From Olavius algarvensis associated proteobacterium Delta 3 (GTDB lineage Bacteria > Desulfobacterota > Desulfobacteria > Desulfobacterales > CAFBRK01), in contig CAFBRK010000143.1 of assembly GCA_903231505.1 (NCBI GenBank), forward strand, positions 1 through 64,000: a DNA stretch of 64,000 bases, given 5' to 3'. The notes below the pieces were generated by a model that worked only from the letters and a program-made list of their open reading frames with translations, searched no databases and was not told the origin of the DNA. Below are positions 35,919 to 45,494 of the stretch, piece after piece. Position numbers and translations under genes: made by a program. How positions within the stretch are numbered: position 1 is the stretch's first letter; every line of letters begins with the position of its first letter.

Positions 35919-37193
35919 ATGGCGGCGATCATATTACTGGGACTCAACCACAATACCGCTCCCGTGGAGCTTCGGGAGTGCATTGCCTTTTCCGAAGAGG
36001 ACACCGAGCTGGCCCTTGAGGAACTGCACGAACGGACGGAATTCAAGGAGATTCTGCTGCTGTCCACATGCAACCGGGTGGAACTTCTCCTTGTCACCGA
36101 CGACCGGGAAACCTGTGTCGCGGAAGCCAAACAGTTCCTCGCCGAACACAACCGGGTACCGCTGGATGATGTAGAGCCGGCGCTTTACGTTCACGAGGGC
36201 GCAGATGCCATACGGCATGTGTTTCGGGTGGCCTCGAGCCTCGATTCAATGATGGTCGGGGAACCCCAGATCCTCGGACAGATCAAATCCGCCTATCGGA
36301 CAGCCACCCAGAAAAAGACGTCGGGTGTGATACTGAACCGCTTGCTCCACCGGGCCTTTTTTGTCGCCAAGCGGGTCCGCAGCGAAACCGGTATCGGGGA
36401 CCATGCCGTATCCATCAGCTATGCCGCCATCGAACTCGGACGGAAAATTTTCGGCACCCTGGAAGGCAAGGAGGTGCTTCTGGTGGGTGCCGGCGAAATG
36501 GCCGAACTGGCGGTGGAAAACCTGATCCGTCATCATGCCGGTACTATCTGGGTTGCCAACCGGACGTTTGAACGGGGACTGGAACTGGCCACCCGATTTG
36601 GAGGTCGGGCGATCCGCCTCGAGGAAATTCCCGAGAGTCTGCAACATGTCGACATCATCATCGGTTCCACAGGTGCCACGGATCTGGTGATCACCAGCGA
36701 CCATGTCCGTGCCATCATGAGGCGTCGAAAGAACCGGCCCCTGTTTTTTATCGATATCGCCGTGCCCCGGGATATCGATCCGGCAATCAACCGGCTCACC
36801 AACTGCTATGTTTACGACATTGACGATCTCAAGGAGATCATCGACGAAAATATCGAGGACCGGAACCGGGAAGCCATAAAGGGAGAGCGCATCGTCGAGG
36901 AGGCAACCATCCGTTTCAGCCAATGGTGCGACAGTCTTGCCGTGGTACCCACCATTGTGGCACTGCGTCGGAAAATGGAAGATATCATCGACGAGCAGAT
37001 CGACAAGACGCTTGGCGGTCTGAAGCATTTTTCGGAGACCGACCGGGAAGCGTTCGATCGGATGAAGCAGGCCCTGATCAACAAGATGCTTCACGATCCC
37101 ACCATGTTTTTAAAAAGCAACGGTTGCCTGGGAGACCGATCGCTGTATCTCGATGTGACACGACGAATGTTCAATCTGGACAACGAGAGATAA
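35919..37193 (+). CDS. hemA: glutamyl-tRNA reductase
   Basis: A 424-residue first enzyme of the C5 pathway to heme and siroheme, reducing Glu-tRNA to glutamate-1-semialdehyde. The catalytic cysteine is C51 in LLLSTCNRVEL. The motif SLDSMMVGEPQILGQ and the NADPH site VLLVGAGEMAELAVENL are intact. The C-terminal dimerisation helices are complete. The ATG at 35919 is chosen because the family starts just before the LGLNHNTAPVE motif; an in-frame GTG 15 bases upstream is an alternative, and neither has a strong ribosome site. Confidence 0.95.
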   Translation: MAAIILLGLNHNTAPVELRECIAFSEEDTELALEELHERTEFKEILLLSTCNRVELLLVTDDRETCVAEAKQFLAEHNRVPLDDVEPALYVHEGADAIRHVFRVASSLDSMMVGEPQILGQIKSAYRTATQKKTSGVILNRLLHRAFFVAKRVRSETGIGDHAVSISYAAIELGRKIFGTLEGKEVLLVGAGEMAELAVENLIRHHAGTIWVANRTFERGLELATRFGGRAIRLEEIPESLQHVDIIIGSTGATDLVITSDHVRAIMRRRKNRPLFFIDIAVPRDIDPAINRLTNCYVYDIDDLKEIIDENIEDRNREAIKGERIVEEATIRFSQWCDSLAVVPTIVALRRKMEDIIDEQIDKTLGGLKHFSETDREAFDRMKQALINKMLHDPTMFLKSNGCLGDRSLYLDVTRRMFNLDNER

Positions 37194-37209
37194 ACGGAAG
37201 GAGTCTGTG

Positions 37210-38148
37210 TTGAGTAAAATCGCGTTTCTGTTTCCCGGCCAGGGATCCCAGTCCGTGGGCATGGGGCATGATTTCTACCAGGAGTACGATAGTGTTCGCG
37301 ACCTGTTTGACATGGCCGAAGAAGTGACCAAAATAAACCTGTCAAAACTGTGTTTCAAAGGGCCCATGGAGGATTTGACCGCCACGGTGAACCTGCAGCC
37401 GGCGGTAACCGCGGTAAACCTGGCAGCCTTGGCGGCGACTGAGCAGGTGGGGGTCCGTGCGGATATCTCGGCAGGGCATAGCCTGGGCGAGTACTCTGCG
37501 CTGACCGCCGCCGGCGTGCTGTCCCGGGAGGATACCATTCGCGTTGTTCATAAACGGGGTATCCTGATGCACCGCGAAGCCACCAGGCACCCGGGAGCGA
37601 TGTGCGCCATCGTCGGTCTGCCGATAGACGCCGTCAATGCCCTGTGTGCAGCGTCCCGGGAGGTGGGTCTCGTTTCCGTGGCCAACCACAATATGGAAAC
37701 CCAGATTGTGATTTCCGGAGAACCGAACGCGGTCGAGACGGTGTCCCGGCAGGCTGCAGCCCAAAGCGCCCGGGCAGTACCGCTGAAGGTCAGCGGGGCC
37801 TGGCATAGCGAGTTGATACGGGGGGCAGAGGGCGAGTTCCGGAATTTTTTGGGGACCATAGAATTTCAGGCGCCTGCGAGTCCGGTCATACACAACGTGA
37901 CGGCCCGGGACACTGACGACCCGAACCAGATTCGAAGTAACATGGCGGACCAGCTTTGCAGTCCGGTCCGATGGTTCGATTCGATGCACCGTCTGCTCGA
38001 AGAGCAGGTGGACACCTTTGTCGAGATCGGCCCCGGAAAAGTGCTCACCGGATTGCTCCGGAAAATCGTTCCGCCTGAACATGACTGCCGTATGTTCAAT
38101 GTAAATTCGATGAAAACCTTTGAAAAATATGTGCATGCGGTCACATGA
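37210..38148 (+). CDS. fabD: malonyl-CoA:ACP transacylase
   Basis: A 312-residue enzyme that loads malonyl groups on acyl carrier protein for fatty-acid synthesis. It has the N-terminal FLFPGQGSQ, active serine S91 in GHSLGEYSA, and the GAWHSELI histidine region. The start is the TTG at 37210, six bases after AAGGAG; the in-frame GTG before it sits too close to the ribosome site. No other fab gene is adjacent, which is unusual for fabD. Confidence 0.92.
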   Translation: MSKIAFLFPGQGSQSVGMGHDFYQEYDSVRDLFDMAEEVTKINLSKLCFKGPMEDLTATVNLQPAVTAVNLAALAATEQVGVRADISAGHSLGEYSALTAAGVLSREDTIRVVHKRGILMHREATRHPGAMCAIVGLPIDAVNALCAASREVGLVSVANHNMETQIVISGEPNAVETVSRQAAAQSARAVPLKVSGAWHSELIRGAEGEFRNFLGTIEFQAPASPVIHNVTARDTDDPNQIRSNMADQLCSPVRWFDSMHRLLEEQVDTFVEIGPGKVLTGLLRKIVPPEHDCRMFNVNSMKTFEKYVHAVT

Positions 38149-38245
38149 TGGAGAGATACATTTTAGACTTTACAAATCTTAAAATTTAATCTATACGGGT
38201 TTGTTTACAATTAAAATTTCACACTTTCTTGAACCGGATTTCATT

Positions 38246-38608
38246 ATGAAGAAAAAGGACATTCAGTATTTTAAAGATCTTTTGAGCAAACGACTGGAAG
38301 ATCTGCTCAATCAGGCCGATGATACGGTCTCCGGAATGACCGCACCGAAGGAGAACTTTCCGGACCCGACCGACCGGGCGTCCCTGGAGTCGGACCGGAA
38401 TTTCATGCTTCGCATCCGGGATCGCGAAAACAAACTGATAAAGAAAATCCAAAAAGCGCTGGACCGAATCGAAAACGAAACATTCGGCATCTGCGACGTC
38501 TGTGGCGAAGATATCAGCATGAAGCGCCTGAAAGCCCGTCCAGTGACGACCCAGTGCATCGACTGCAAAACAAAAGAGGAAGCGAAGGAAAGAGCACTTG
38601 GATTGTGA
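38246..38608 (+). CDS. dksA: DksA/TraR-type RNA polymerase secondary-channel regulator
   Basis: 120 residues. An N-terminal coiled coil carries the acidic tip DPTDRAS (about 40-46), the element that reaches the RNA polymerase active site. The zinc finger CDVC...CIDC (about 84-108) follows, and a basic C-terminal helix ends the chain. It acts with ppGpp to adjust transcription on starvation. The start at 38246 is the first Met before the coiled coil. The upstream spacer is AT-rich. Confidence 0.92.
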   Translation: MKKKDIQYFKDLLSKRLEDLLNQADDTVSGMTAPKENFPDPTDRASLESDRNFMLRIRDRENKLIKKIQKALDRIENETFGICDVCGEDISMKRLKARPVTTQCIDCKTKEEAKERALGL

Positions 38609-39470
38609 GCCCGGCTCAATAATCGACCTTCACATCCACTCCTCTGCATCCGACGGTTCCCTCACTCCAGCTGAAATTCTTGATATGGCCCTGAGTCTCA
38701 ATCTCGGGGCCATTTCGCTAACGGACCATGATACCGTCAGTGGTTGTCGGGATGTTCTGGCGACCGGGATTCCATCCCCTCTGAAGTTTCTGTCCGGTGT
38801 CGAAATCAGTTCGGCGCCACCAGCGGAATTCAGCATCTCCGGCAGCCTCCATATCTTGGGATATGGTTTCCGGATGGACGATCCCGAATTAAACAGGGTT
38901 CTGGAACGGCTTCAGGCGGCCCGGAAAGAACGGAATCCCAGGATTCTCCGACGACTCCGGAAGCTCGGTGTGGCGCTGTCCATGGAGGATTTCCGGCAGG
39001 AGGCTGAAACCGGTCAGCTCGGCCGTCCCCATATCGCAGCGGGTCTTCTGAAAAAGGGGTATGTCTCGAGTATCGACGAGGCCTTCGCCCGCTACCTGGG
39101 AAACGGGAAACCGGCCTACGTGGACAAATATCGCGCCCCGTGCGCAGACGCCATTGCGGTGATTCAGCAGGCCGGCGGCCTGGCGGTATTGGCCCATCCC
39201 GGACTGATTTCCGAAATGGATGCACCGTCACTCGAAGCACTCATCGCAGCGCTGGTCCCCATGGGGCTCGGTGGTATGGAAGTGTATTATCCCCAACACA
39301 ATTCTTCCACCACCGCACGGCTGGCAGGCCTGGCCCAACGGATCGGCCTGGTCAAAACCGGCGGTAGCGATTTTCACGGTAACATCAATCCGGATGTCCG
39401 GATGGGCACCGGTCGCGGGGACTTGAACATTCCCTATTCCATTTATGAGAACATCATCTCGTTGCTGTAA
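38598..39470 (+). CDS. PHP-domain phosphoesterase
   Basis: 290 residues with PHP metal motifs DLHIHSSASDGSLTP (about 10-24), SLTDHDTVSG, a VLAHPG block and the final GGSDFHG. These fit the RNase AM/TrpH group, which removes 3'-phosphates or trims short RNA 5' ends. The start is the TTG at 38598, overlapping the end of dksA, with GAAGGA eight bases upstream; no ATG lies between the ribosome site and the first motif. Confidence 0.88.
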   Translation: MDCEPGSIIDLHIHSSASDGSLTPAEILDMALSLNLGAISLTDHDTVSGCRDVLATGIPSPLKFLSGVEISSAPPAEFSISGSLHILGYGFRMDDPELNRVLERLQAARKERNPRILRRLRKLGVALSMEDFRQEAETGQLGRPHIAAGLLKKGYVSSIDEAFARYLGNGKPAYVDKYRAPCADAIAVIQQAGGLAVLAHPGLISEMDAPSLEALIAALVPMGLGGMEVYYPQHNSSTTARLAGLAQRIGLVKTGGSDFHGNINPDVRMGTGRGDLNIPYSIYENIISLL

Positions 39471-39497
39471 CAAACGCCTTTTCCGAAGGATGCCCTG

Positions 39498-40220
39498 ATG
39501 GACCTGACGGATATCGAAACACTGGAAAAGCGGCTGGCCTATCGATTCTCGAACAGAGAGTTCGTTGTCGAAGCGTTGAGTCACAGTTCCTATGTCAATG
39601 AACAGAACCGGCCGGAACTGAGAGACAACGAGAGGATGGAATTTTTGGGAGATGCCGTTCTGAACCTTGTCGTCGGCCACCTTCTCATGCAGCGATTCCC
39701 CGATTTGAACGAAGGGGAGCTGTCCCGATTTCGTGCAAATCTGGTCAATGAATCCCAGGTTGCCCGGCTGGCCCAGGCCTTTGATCTTGGCGCCCATCTT
39801 CTGCTCGGAAAAGGCGAAGAACGATCCGGAGGCCGGGACAAGCAGTCCATTCTGGCAGACGCCGCCGAAGCATTGATTGCTGCGGTCTATCTTGATGCCG
39901 GATACGACGCCGCCTTCCGGTTCATCCAAACGCACCTGTCCGAAGCTCTCGATGCCATCTTTGCCCCGGCCGCAAATTATGATTTTAAAAGCCGCCTCCA
40001 GGAAACGGCCCAGGCCTCGATAGGCGAAATTCCCGTCTACAGGGTCATTGGCGAAAGCGGTCCGGATCATGACAAAACGTTTCACGTCGCCGTTGATCTC
40101 TCCGACATTCACACCGAAGGTGTTGGAAAAAGCAAGAAGATGGCCGAACAAAATGCCGCGAAACACGCGCTGGCGGCGCTTGGCACAAACGGCGGCGAGG
40201 ACACCGATGAGGGCCATTGA
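39498..40220 (+). CDS. rnc: ribonuclease III
   Basis: A 240-residue double-strand-specific RNase that processes rRNA and mRNA. The catalytic signature ERMEFLGDAVL is at 45-55 (E48 and D52), with the partner acids in DAAEALIAAVYLD. The C-terminal dsRNA-binding domain (about 160-228) ends with GKSKKMAEQNAAKHALAAL. AAGGATG precedes the start. Confidence 0.96.
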   Translation: MDLTDIETLEKRLAYRFSNREFVVEALSHSSYVNEQNRPELRDNERMEFLGDAVLNLVVGHLLMQRFPDLNEGELSRFRANLVNESQVARLAQAFDLGAHLLLGKGEERSGGRDKQSILADAAEALIAAVYLDAGYDAAFRFIQTHLSEALDAIFAPAANYDFKSRLQETAQASIGEIPVYRVIGESGPDHDKTFHVAVDLSDIHTEGVGKSKKMAEQNAAKHALAALGTNGGEDTDEGH

Positions 40221-40263
40221 CGTCATCATGTTTCGATAACATCCAACACCACGGTACCGGTAC

Positions 40264-41370
40264 ATGGCAACCCCACCGATGGCTGCTCCCGGGAAGCACA
40301 CAGCGATCACGATTCGGATCCCGGACGGCGGCATCCGAAAACCCGCGCCCAGACCCCTTGTCATCCCCATTTTTATTCCCCACAGGGGATGCCCCCATCG
40401 GTGCAGTTTCTGCAATCAATCCGCCATCACCGGAGCCCCGGAAACGGGGGGCGGATCCATTTCCGTCAGACAACAGGTTCATCGTTTTCTGTCCCATTGC
40501 AAACCGGATCGATCGCCGGTTGAAATTGCATTTTTCGGGGGAAATTTTCTAGGGCTTTCCCGACGGGAAGTGGAATTTTTCCTCGGGGAAGCAGCCACGG
40601 TTGTGGCGGCCGGTGCGGCCGACAGCATCCGCTTTTCCACACGCCCGGATACGATCACCGAAAGCACGCTGGGCTGGATCCGTCCGTTTCCGGTGCGCAC
40701 CATCGAGGTCGGTGCCCAGTCCATGGTCGACCGGGTTCTATATCTTTCCGGACGGGGCCATCGCGAGAAGGATACCCGTATCGCCATGGAGCGGATTCGA
40801 AAATACAATTATGCCGCAGGCGTTCAGATCATGGTCGGCCTGCCGGGGGAATCCGAAACAGATGCCCGTTTCACAGGGACAGCGGTCACCGCCCTGGAGC
40901 CGGATTTTGTGCGCATTTACCCCACCGTGGTGGTGGCGGGAAGCCCCCTGGCGAAGGCCTACACAACCGGGGAATATCGGCCGCTGCGCCTGGATGAGGC
41001 GGTCACCCGAACGAAAATACTGTTTCTCATGTTCCGGTCCGCCGGTATTCCGGTGATCCGTATGGGTCTACACGTCACATCCGACCCGGATCTGACCGGT
41101 GCCGTTCTGGCCGGCCCGATTCATCCGGCATTCGGCCATCTGGTATGGTCTGAAATTTTTCTGGACACGGCGGCCGGAGCGATCGAACACTACGATGTCG
41201 CCGGGTCACGGCTGGTCCTGGCGGCTCATCCGTCGAACGTGTCGCGGTTGCAGGGTCATCGCTGCGACAACCTCACCACGCTGAAGCAACGGTTCAACCT
41301 GAAATCTGTCGACGCAGTTACCGATTCCCGCCTGGAAAAAGGCGAAATACGGATCCGTATCGCTGAATAG
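40264..41370 (+). CDS. Elp3-like radical SAM protein
   Basis: 368 residues. The [4Fe-4S] cluster cysteines are C43, C47 and C50 (CPHRCSFC). A SAM-binding FFGGNFLG and VQIMVGLPGE follow in the order seen in the YhcC/Elp3-like group. No acetyltransferase domain is present. Genes of this class often follow rnc. The substrate is unknown; relatives modify tRNA or fold porphyrin-type substrates. Confidence 0.82.
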   Translation: MATPPMAAPGKHTAITIRIPDGGIRKPAPRPLVIPIFIPHRGCPHRCSFCNQSAITGAPETGGGSISVRQQVHRFLSHCKPDRSPVEIAFFGGNFLGLSRREVEFFLGEAATVVAAGAADSIRFSTRPDTITESTLGWIRPFPVRTIEVGAQSMVDRVLYLSGRGHREKDTRIAMERIRKYNYAAGVQIMVGLPGESETDARFTGTAVTALEPDFVRIYPTVVVAGSPLAKAYTTGEYRPLRLDEAVTRTKILFLMFRSAGIPVIRMGLHVTSDPDLTGAVLAGPIHPAFGHLVWSEIFLDTAAGAIEHYDVAGSRLVLAAHPSNVSRLQGHRCDNLTTLKQRFNLKSVDAVTDSRLEKGEIRIRIAE

Positions 41371-41460
41371 ATTTCCATTGACAATTTCTTTTGCTTTGGG
41401 CGATTTTCAGGGTCCCGTATCGATTGCTGGAAGAGGTATAGATCGACTACCCGCGACATC

Positions 41461-41494
41461 ATCGGTATCGGGTTCGGTATCGGTATCGGTATCG
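41461..41494. repeat. TCGGTA hexamer run, partial hairpin element
   Basis: Five near-perfect TCGGTA/TCGGGT units in tandem, the same units that build the arms of the dispersed hairpins at 83, 51794 and 60862. The opposite arm is missing here. It lies between the convergent radical SAM and UspA genes. Confidence 0.65.
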
Positions 41495-41505
41495 ACGCCG
41501 AAATC

Positions 41506-41549
41506 AAAAGCCCCGCAGTCCCGAGGCTTTCCCGGAACGGCGGGGTTTT
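41506..41549. terminator. bidirectional terminator
   Basis: CCCCGC (41511-41516) pairs with GCGGGG (41540-41545), with AAAA on the left and TTTT on the right. U-tracts are therefore produced in both directions. It sits between the convergent radical SAM and UspA genes. Confidence 0.8.
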
Positions 41550-41579
41550 ATTTATGACAAGGGGAAGAACTTCGGTAAA

Positions 41580-42107
41580 CTAGTCCTCAGGCAATCGCAC
41601 CACAAACACCGGTTTTTGACTGCGGCGGACCACCCGCCGGGCGGTGCTGCCGATCATGGCATCGGCAAAGGACCCCGTCCCGTGGGTGCCCATGACAATG
41701 ATATCACAATTATTCTCTTCGCTCTGTTTCAGAATTTCTTCCACCGGATTTCCCCGGAGCACGAGGATGTCGTCTGTTCGGAAGGTACAGTCGACCATAT
41801 CTTCCTGAACGGTTTTGCAGAAGTTCTCCAGGGCGTCACCGATGGCGGCCTTGCCGCCGGCTTTGCTGATGATCGTCTGCCGGGCATCTTCTTCGTTCCT
41901 CTTTTTGATCGCCTCCCACTTTTCTGCCGAGACATATCCGATGATCTTCTCATCGAGCAGGGGGGAGTCCTCGACCACGTTAAGGATCGTCAGACCGGCG
42001 TCATAAAGATTTGCCAGACTGACGGCGTAGGCAGCGGCATGGAGGGCATTTTCAGACAAATCCGTCGCGTAGAGGATTTTCTTGATGTGTACTTTTGGAA
42101 GCAGCAT
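41580..42107 (-). CDS. universal stress protein
   Basis: A 175-residue UspA-family protein. The nucleotide-binding motif GTHGTGSFADAMIGSTARRV (about 139-158) is of the G-2x-G-9x-G(S/T) type, so ATP binding is expected. It is the last gene of the TAXI-TRAP transporter set, 16 bases from the permease stop. UspA proteins next to TRAP permeases are common and may gate transport with ATP, as proposed for TeaD. Confidence 0.9.
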   Translation of the reverse strand: MLLPKVHIKKILYATDLSENALHAAAYAVSLANLYDAGLTILNVVEDSPLLDEKIIGYVSAEKWEAIKKRNEEDARQTIISKAGGKAAIGDALENFCKTVQEDMVDCTFRTDDILVLRGNPVEEILKQSEENNCDIIVMGTHGTGSFADAMIGSTARRVVRRSQKPVFVVRLPED

Positions 42108-42123
42108 GGGAGTTATCCTTTTT

Positions 42124-44055
42124 TCAGGCGGTGGCCTTTTTTCCGAACAGGTTTTTTAGACTTTTAATCCATATCCCGGACAGGAACCAGGAGTAAGCAT
42201 AGGTCCCAATGATAATCAGCACGAAGGATATGATGATGTCCGTTGCACTGCCGTCCAGGGAAAATCCCGGTACGTAACCGAAGAGAAACGGTCCCAGGTA
42301 GAGAAACTTGGCGAATTTGAACGCCGAAAAGGCGGTTCGCCACATATTCGCCTTGGCGATGGTTGCCCCGGCAAAGGCCGCGATACAGACCGGCGGCGTG
42401 ATGTTGGAATCCTGGGACAGCCAGTAGACGATCATGTGGGCGGCGATCTCGTTGACGCCCAAATGGGTCAGGGCGGGCACCGCCACCACGGCGGTGATCA
42501 GATAGGCGGCCGTCACCGGAACGCCCATGCCGAGCACCAGGGAGGCCAGCGCCACCAGCAGGATGGTCAGCCAGAGCTTTCCGGCGGCCAGTTCAATCAC
42601 GATGTCGGCAAAGGTGAGCACAAGACCGCTGTAGGTGAGCACCCCGATGATAATACCGATCACACCGACGGTGGCACCGATCTTGAGGCTGCTTTCCGTC
42701 CCCTTTCGGCAGGCTTCGACAAACCGCTTGAGTTCCGTGATGGTGCCCTGGAACCGGTCCTTCCGCAAAAAAGCGATCACGACGCAAATGACGATCCCAT
42801 AGAGAATGACCAGGTTTCCCGAGAATACCTTCCCAACCATGGCTGCAGCGTCCATGCCGCCGGCTTTTTTAAGCATCGCCACGAGGATCGATCCGAGAAC
42901 CATGAGCCCCATGATAACGGAAAACGTAAAATCCATCCGCGTATCCTTGGTTTTCCAGCCGACGACAATGCAGGTGGCCACCCCTAAAATGGCCGAATAG
43001 GCTGGCGAAAAGCCGGTCAGCATGAAAATGGTGATCACCACAAGGGGGAGGATGTACGGCCATTGCGCCTTGAAGATTTCCTTGGCGCTGTGTTCGCTCC
43101 GCTCACCACGGATGTTGTACATCTTGGCCTCGTAGTGCACCATGGTAAAAACGCTGAAGACGTACATGAAGGCGGGAAAAATCGCCACAAGCATGATCCA
43201 GGAGTAGGGCATCCCGGTCAGTTCGGCCATGATAAACCCGCCGGCACCCATAATCGGCGGCATGAACATGCCGGAAATGGATGCCGCCGGTTCAACCGCC
43301 CCCGCGATATGAGGGCGAAAGCCCGCCTTTTTCATCATCGGAATGGTGAAGGCGCCGGTCGACACGGTGTTGGCAATGGCGCTTCCGGAAATCGATCCGA
43401 ACAACCCGCTGGCGATGACCGCCACCTTGGCCGGTCCGCCGATCCGATGCCCGACGGCCGCCAGGGGAAAATCGATGAAAAACCGCTGGGCGCCGGATTC
43501 TTCCAGAAACGCGCCGAAAATGACAAACAGAATCACGTATGTGGCCAGGACATTGGCCATGATGCCGAACACGCCGTCGCTCTTGTAGAAGATACTGGTG
43601 CACACCCCCGGGAACGTGTCGCCGGCATGGGCAATGAGATCCGGCATGTAGGCGCCGTAGACGCCGAAGAGAAGCAGGAGAACCCCCATGATTACAAATA
43701 CGGTGCCGACCACCCGCCGGGCCACTTCGATGCCGATCAGAACGCCGATGACGGCCACGGCCATGTCAAAGGGTGTCTCCGCGCCGGTCCGGTAGTTGAT
43801 CGCCTCGAAATAGACGATCCAGTATCCGACACTGAAAATGGAGGCTGCGATCAACACGAAGTCGAGAGCCCGCGTAATCATGTGCTTCGACTTATACGTC
43901 ATGAAGATGAGCACGTAGGTGATAATCACGTAGATGCCCCGGTGGTATTGGGTAGCCGCCGGCTTCAGCACCGCCGAATAGGAGTAGAAGAGGACCAGGG
44001 CAAGGGATAGTATGTTGAAAATGACCTTTTCGTATTTGTTCAGTTTTTCATACAC
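42124..44055 (-). CDS. fused DctQM permease of a TAXI-type TRAP transporter
   Basis: About 644 residues and some 16-18 membrane helices. The small DctQ-like part is at the N terminus and the large DctM-like part follows, with ATLAxxx-type motifs such as SGLFGSISGSAIANTVSTGAF and MGVPVTAAYLI. TRAP systems import substrates using an ion gradient, here probably sodium. The start is the GTG at 44055 (VYEKLNKYEKVIF), where the family begins; the longer frame upstream has no conserved sequence. Confidence 0.9.
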   Translation of the reverse strand: MYEKLNKYEKVIFNILSLALVLFYSYSAVLKPAATQYHRGIYVIITYVLIFMTYKSKHMITRALDFVLIAASIFSVGYWIVYFEAINYRTGAETPFDMAVAVIGVLIGIEVARRVVGTVFVIMGVLLLLFGVYGAYMPDLIAHAGDTFPGVCTSIFYKSDGVFGIMANVLATYVILFVIFGAFLEESGAQRFFIDFPLAAVGHRIGGPAKVAVIASGLFGSISGSAIANTVSTGAFTIPMMKKAGFRPHIAGAVEPAASISGMFMPPIMGAGGFIMAELTGMPYSWIMLVAIFPAFMYVFSVFTMVHYEAKMYNIRGERSEHSAKEIFKAQWPYILPLVVITIFMLTGFSPAYSAILGVATCIVVGWKTKDTRMDFTFSVIMGLMVLGSILVAMLKKAGGMDAAAMVGKVFSGNLVILYGIVICVVIAFLRKDRFQGTITELKRFVEACRKGTESSLKIGATVGVIGIIIGVLTYSGLVLTFADIVIELAAGKLWLTILLVALASLVLGMGVPVTAAYLITAVVAVPALTHLGVNEIAAHMIVYWLSQDSNITPPVCIAAFAGATIAKANMWRTAFSAFKFAKFLYLGPFLFGYVPGFSLDGSATDIIISFVLIIIGTYAYSWFLSGIWIKSLKNLFGKKATA

Positions 44056-44327
44056 GTCGAAGCCTGCCTGTTTTTGGGGTCGTCTTGTTTGTCCGTTGGG
44101 CCTGCACCAATGAGTCCGGAGAGCTCTATCGGCTTCTGAGAAAGCGCCACAGGGGTGCACCGAACCCGTCTGTATCTATTTACAAATTCACGCTCAGATT
44201 GCAAACCGTTCCCGCAGGGGAACTCGAAACCGGGCTGCGGGTGATCCCGCCGGAAACGGCCGGGACCACGCGCAGCAACGGTTTGTCCGGTTATGGTGAT
44301 TCAGGGCCGGACACCCTGGACATCGAA

Positions 44328-45299
44328 CTACATTTTCCCTTTGTCCTTCCAGAATTTTTCGGCACCTGGATGGAACGGGGTGACGATATTGGTCGCCCCG
44401 GTGTCCAGGCTCATTTTCTTGAAGGTCTTCTTCTGGCCGTACATGTGCTTGAGGCCGGCGTCAGCGTATACAATCTCCAATAGCCGGTACACGACATCGG
44501 CGGGAACCTTGGAATTGGCGACCCACAGCGCGCTGTCCTGAAAGGACGGCACATCTTTTTCCACTCCGCGGTAGGTGCCGGCCGGTACGGCGAGCTTTCC
44601 AAAGTACGGGTATTTTTCGAAGAACCCCGACATCTGGGCATCGGCGCCGAGGTTGACCATCTCAATGTCGTTGGTCTGGGCGGCCATGATCACCGCGCCG
44701 CTGGGAAAGGCGGTAAACAGCCAGAAGGCATCGAGCTGATTGTTGCCGAAAGCGGCGGCCGCATCGTTATAGCCCATGGCGTTGCGTTCGATCTTGTCCC
44801 AGACGCCCATGTGGGAGAAGAACAGCTCGCAGTTGGCAAAGGCGCCCGAACCGGCATTGCCGACGCCGACTTTCTTTCCGACGAGGTCCTTGGTGCTATT
44901 GATCCCGGATCCCTTCTTGACGACCAACTGGGCCGGCGCGCCGTAGAGCCAGGCCACGGCCATGACATTCTGGTATTTCTTCGGGTCGTTTTTCATCTTT
45001 CCGTTCCGGCCCAGCCACACGTGGCCGGAATAGACGACGCTCATCTGCTGCCGTCCGGCGTCGGTCTTACGAAGATTTTCGACAGACCCGGCGGAGGTTT
45101 GCGCCTTAACCCTAAAATCCTTCTCCGCTTTTACGGGCTTGTAGACCTGGATCCCGTTGGCAACCACCTGGAAGGTGCCGCCGGCCGGGCCACCGCCGAA
45201 AATGACGAGTTTTTTTGCGAAGGCATCGCCGGAGAAGATCGTGGTCACCGCCAATAAGGCACACATACCGATTACCAGTGCAACGTGTTTCCTGTTCAT
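44328..45299 (-). CDS. TAXI family TRAP transporter solute receptor
   Basis: A 323-residue periplasmic binding protein with a signal peptide (about 1-28). It opens with LVIFGGGPAGGTFQVVANGIQ and contains VGVGNAGSGAFANCELFF, marks of the TAXI group. Ligands in this group include glutamate-like and C4-dicarboxylate compounds; the actual one is unknown. AAAAGGAGG precedes the start. It is separated from the permease by about 270 bases with no gene. Confidence 0.92.
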   Translation of the reverse strand: MNRKHVALVIGMCALLAVTTIFSGDAFAKKLVIFGGGPAGGTFQVVANGIQVYKPVKAEKDFRVKAQTSAGSVENLRKTDAGRQQMSVVYSGHVWLGRNGKMKNDPKKYQNVMAVAWLYGAPAQLVVKKGSGINSTKDLVGKKVGVGNAGSGAFANCELFFSHMGVWDKIERNAMGYNDAAAAFGNNQLDAFWLFTAFPSGAVIMAAQTNDIEMVNLGADAQMSGFFEKYPYFGKLAVPAGTYRGVEKDVPSFQDSALWVANSKVPADVVYRLLEIVYADAGLKHMYGQKKTFKKMSLDTGATNIVTPFHPGAEKFWKDKGKM

Positions 45300-45494
45300 G
45301 TGAGTCCTCCTTTTTGTTCATATAACGCCGTTCGAAGGAACGGCGATACTTATAGGTACATGCCCGACCGCGCAGACCGGGCTTCGTATAGACCACCCGT
45401 CAACCTCGTGAATCCGCTCTCGTCCACCTCCCTTCTTCGTGGACATGTACATGTCCACGCCGCAATCACCGTCATTCTCAGGACAGGGTGGTTG

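Noticed and set aside
34859-36151. 430-residue minus-strand frame opposite the CcsA-like and hemA genes
   Set aside because: Composition is low-complexity Ser/Arg and Asp/Gly; the plus strand carries unambiguous genes.
41455-41550. CRISPR-like short repeats
   Set aside because: The repeats are six bases long with no spacers; no cas genes are present in the window.
43063-44010. 315-residue plus-strand frame rich in His, Asp and Gly
   Set aside because: It is the antisense image of the TRAP permease and has repetitive composition typical of shadow frames.
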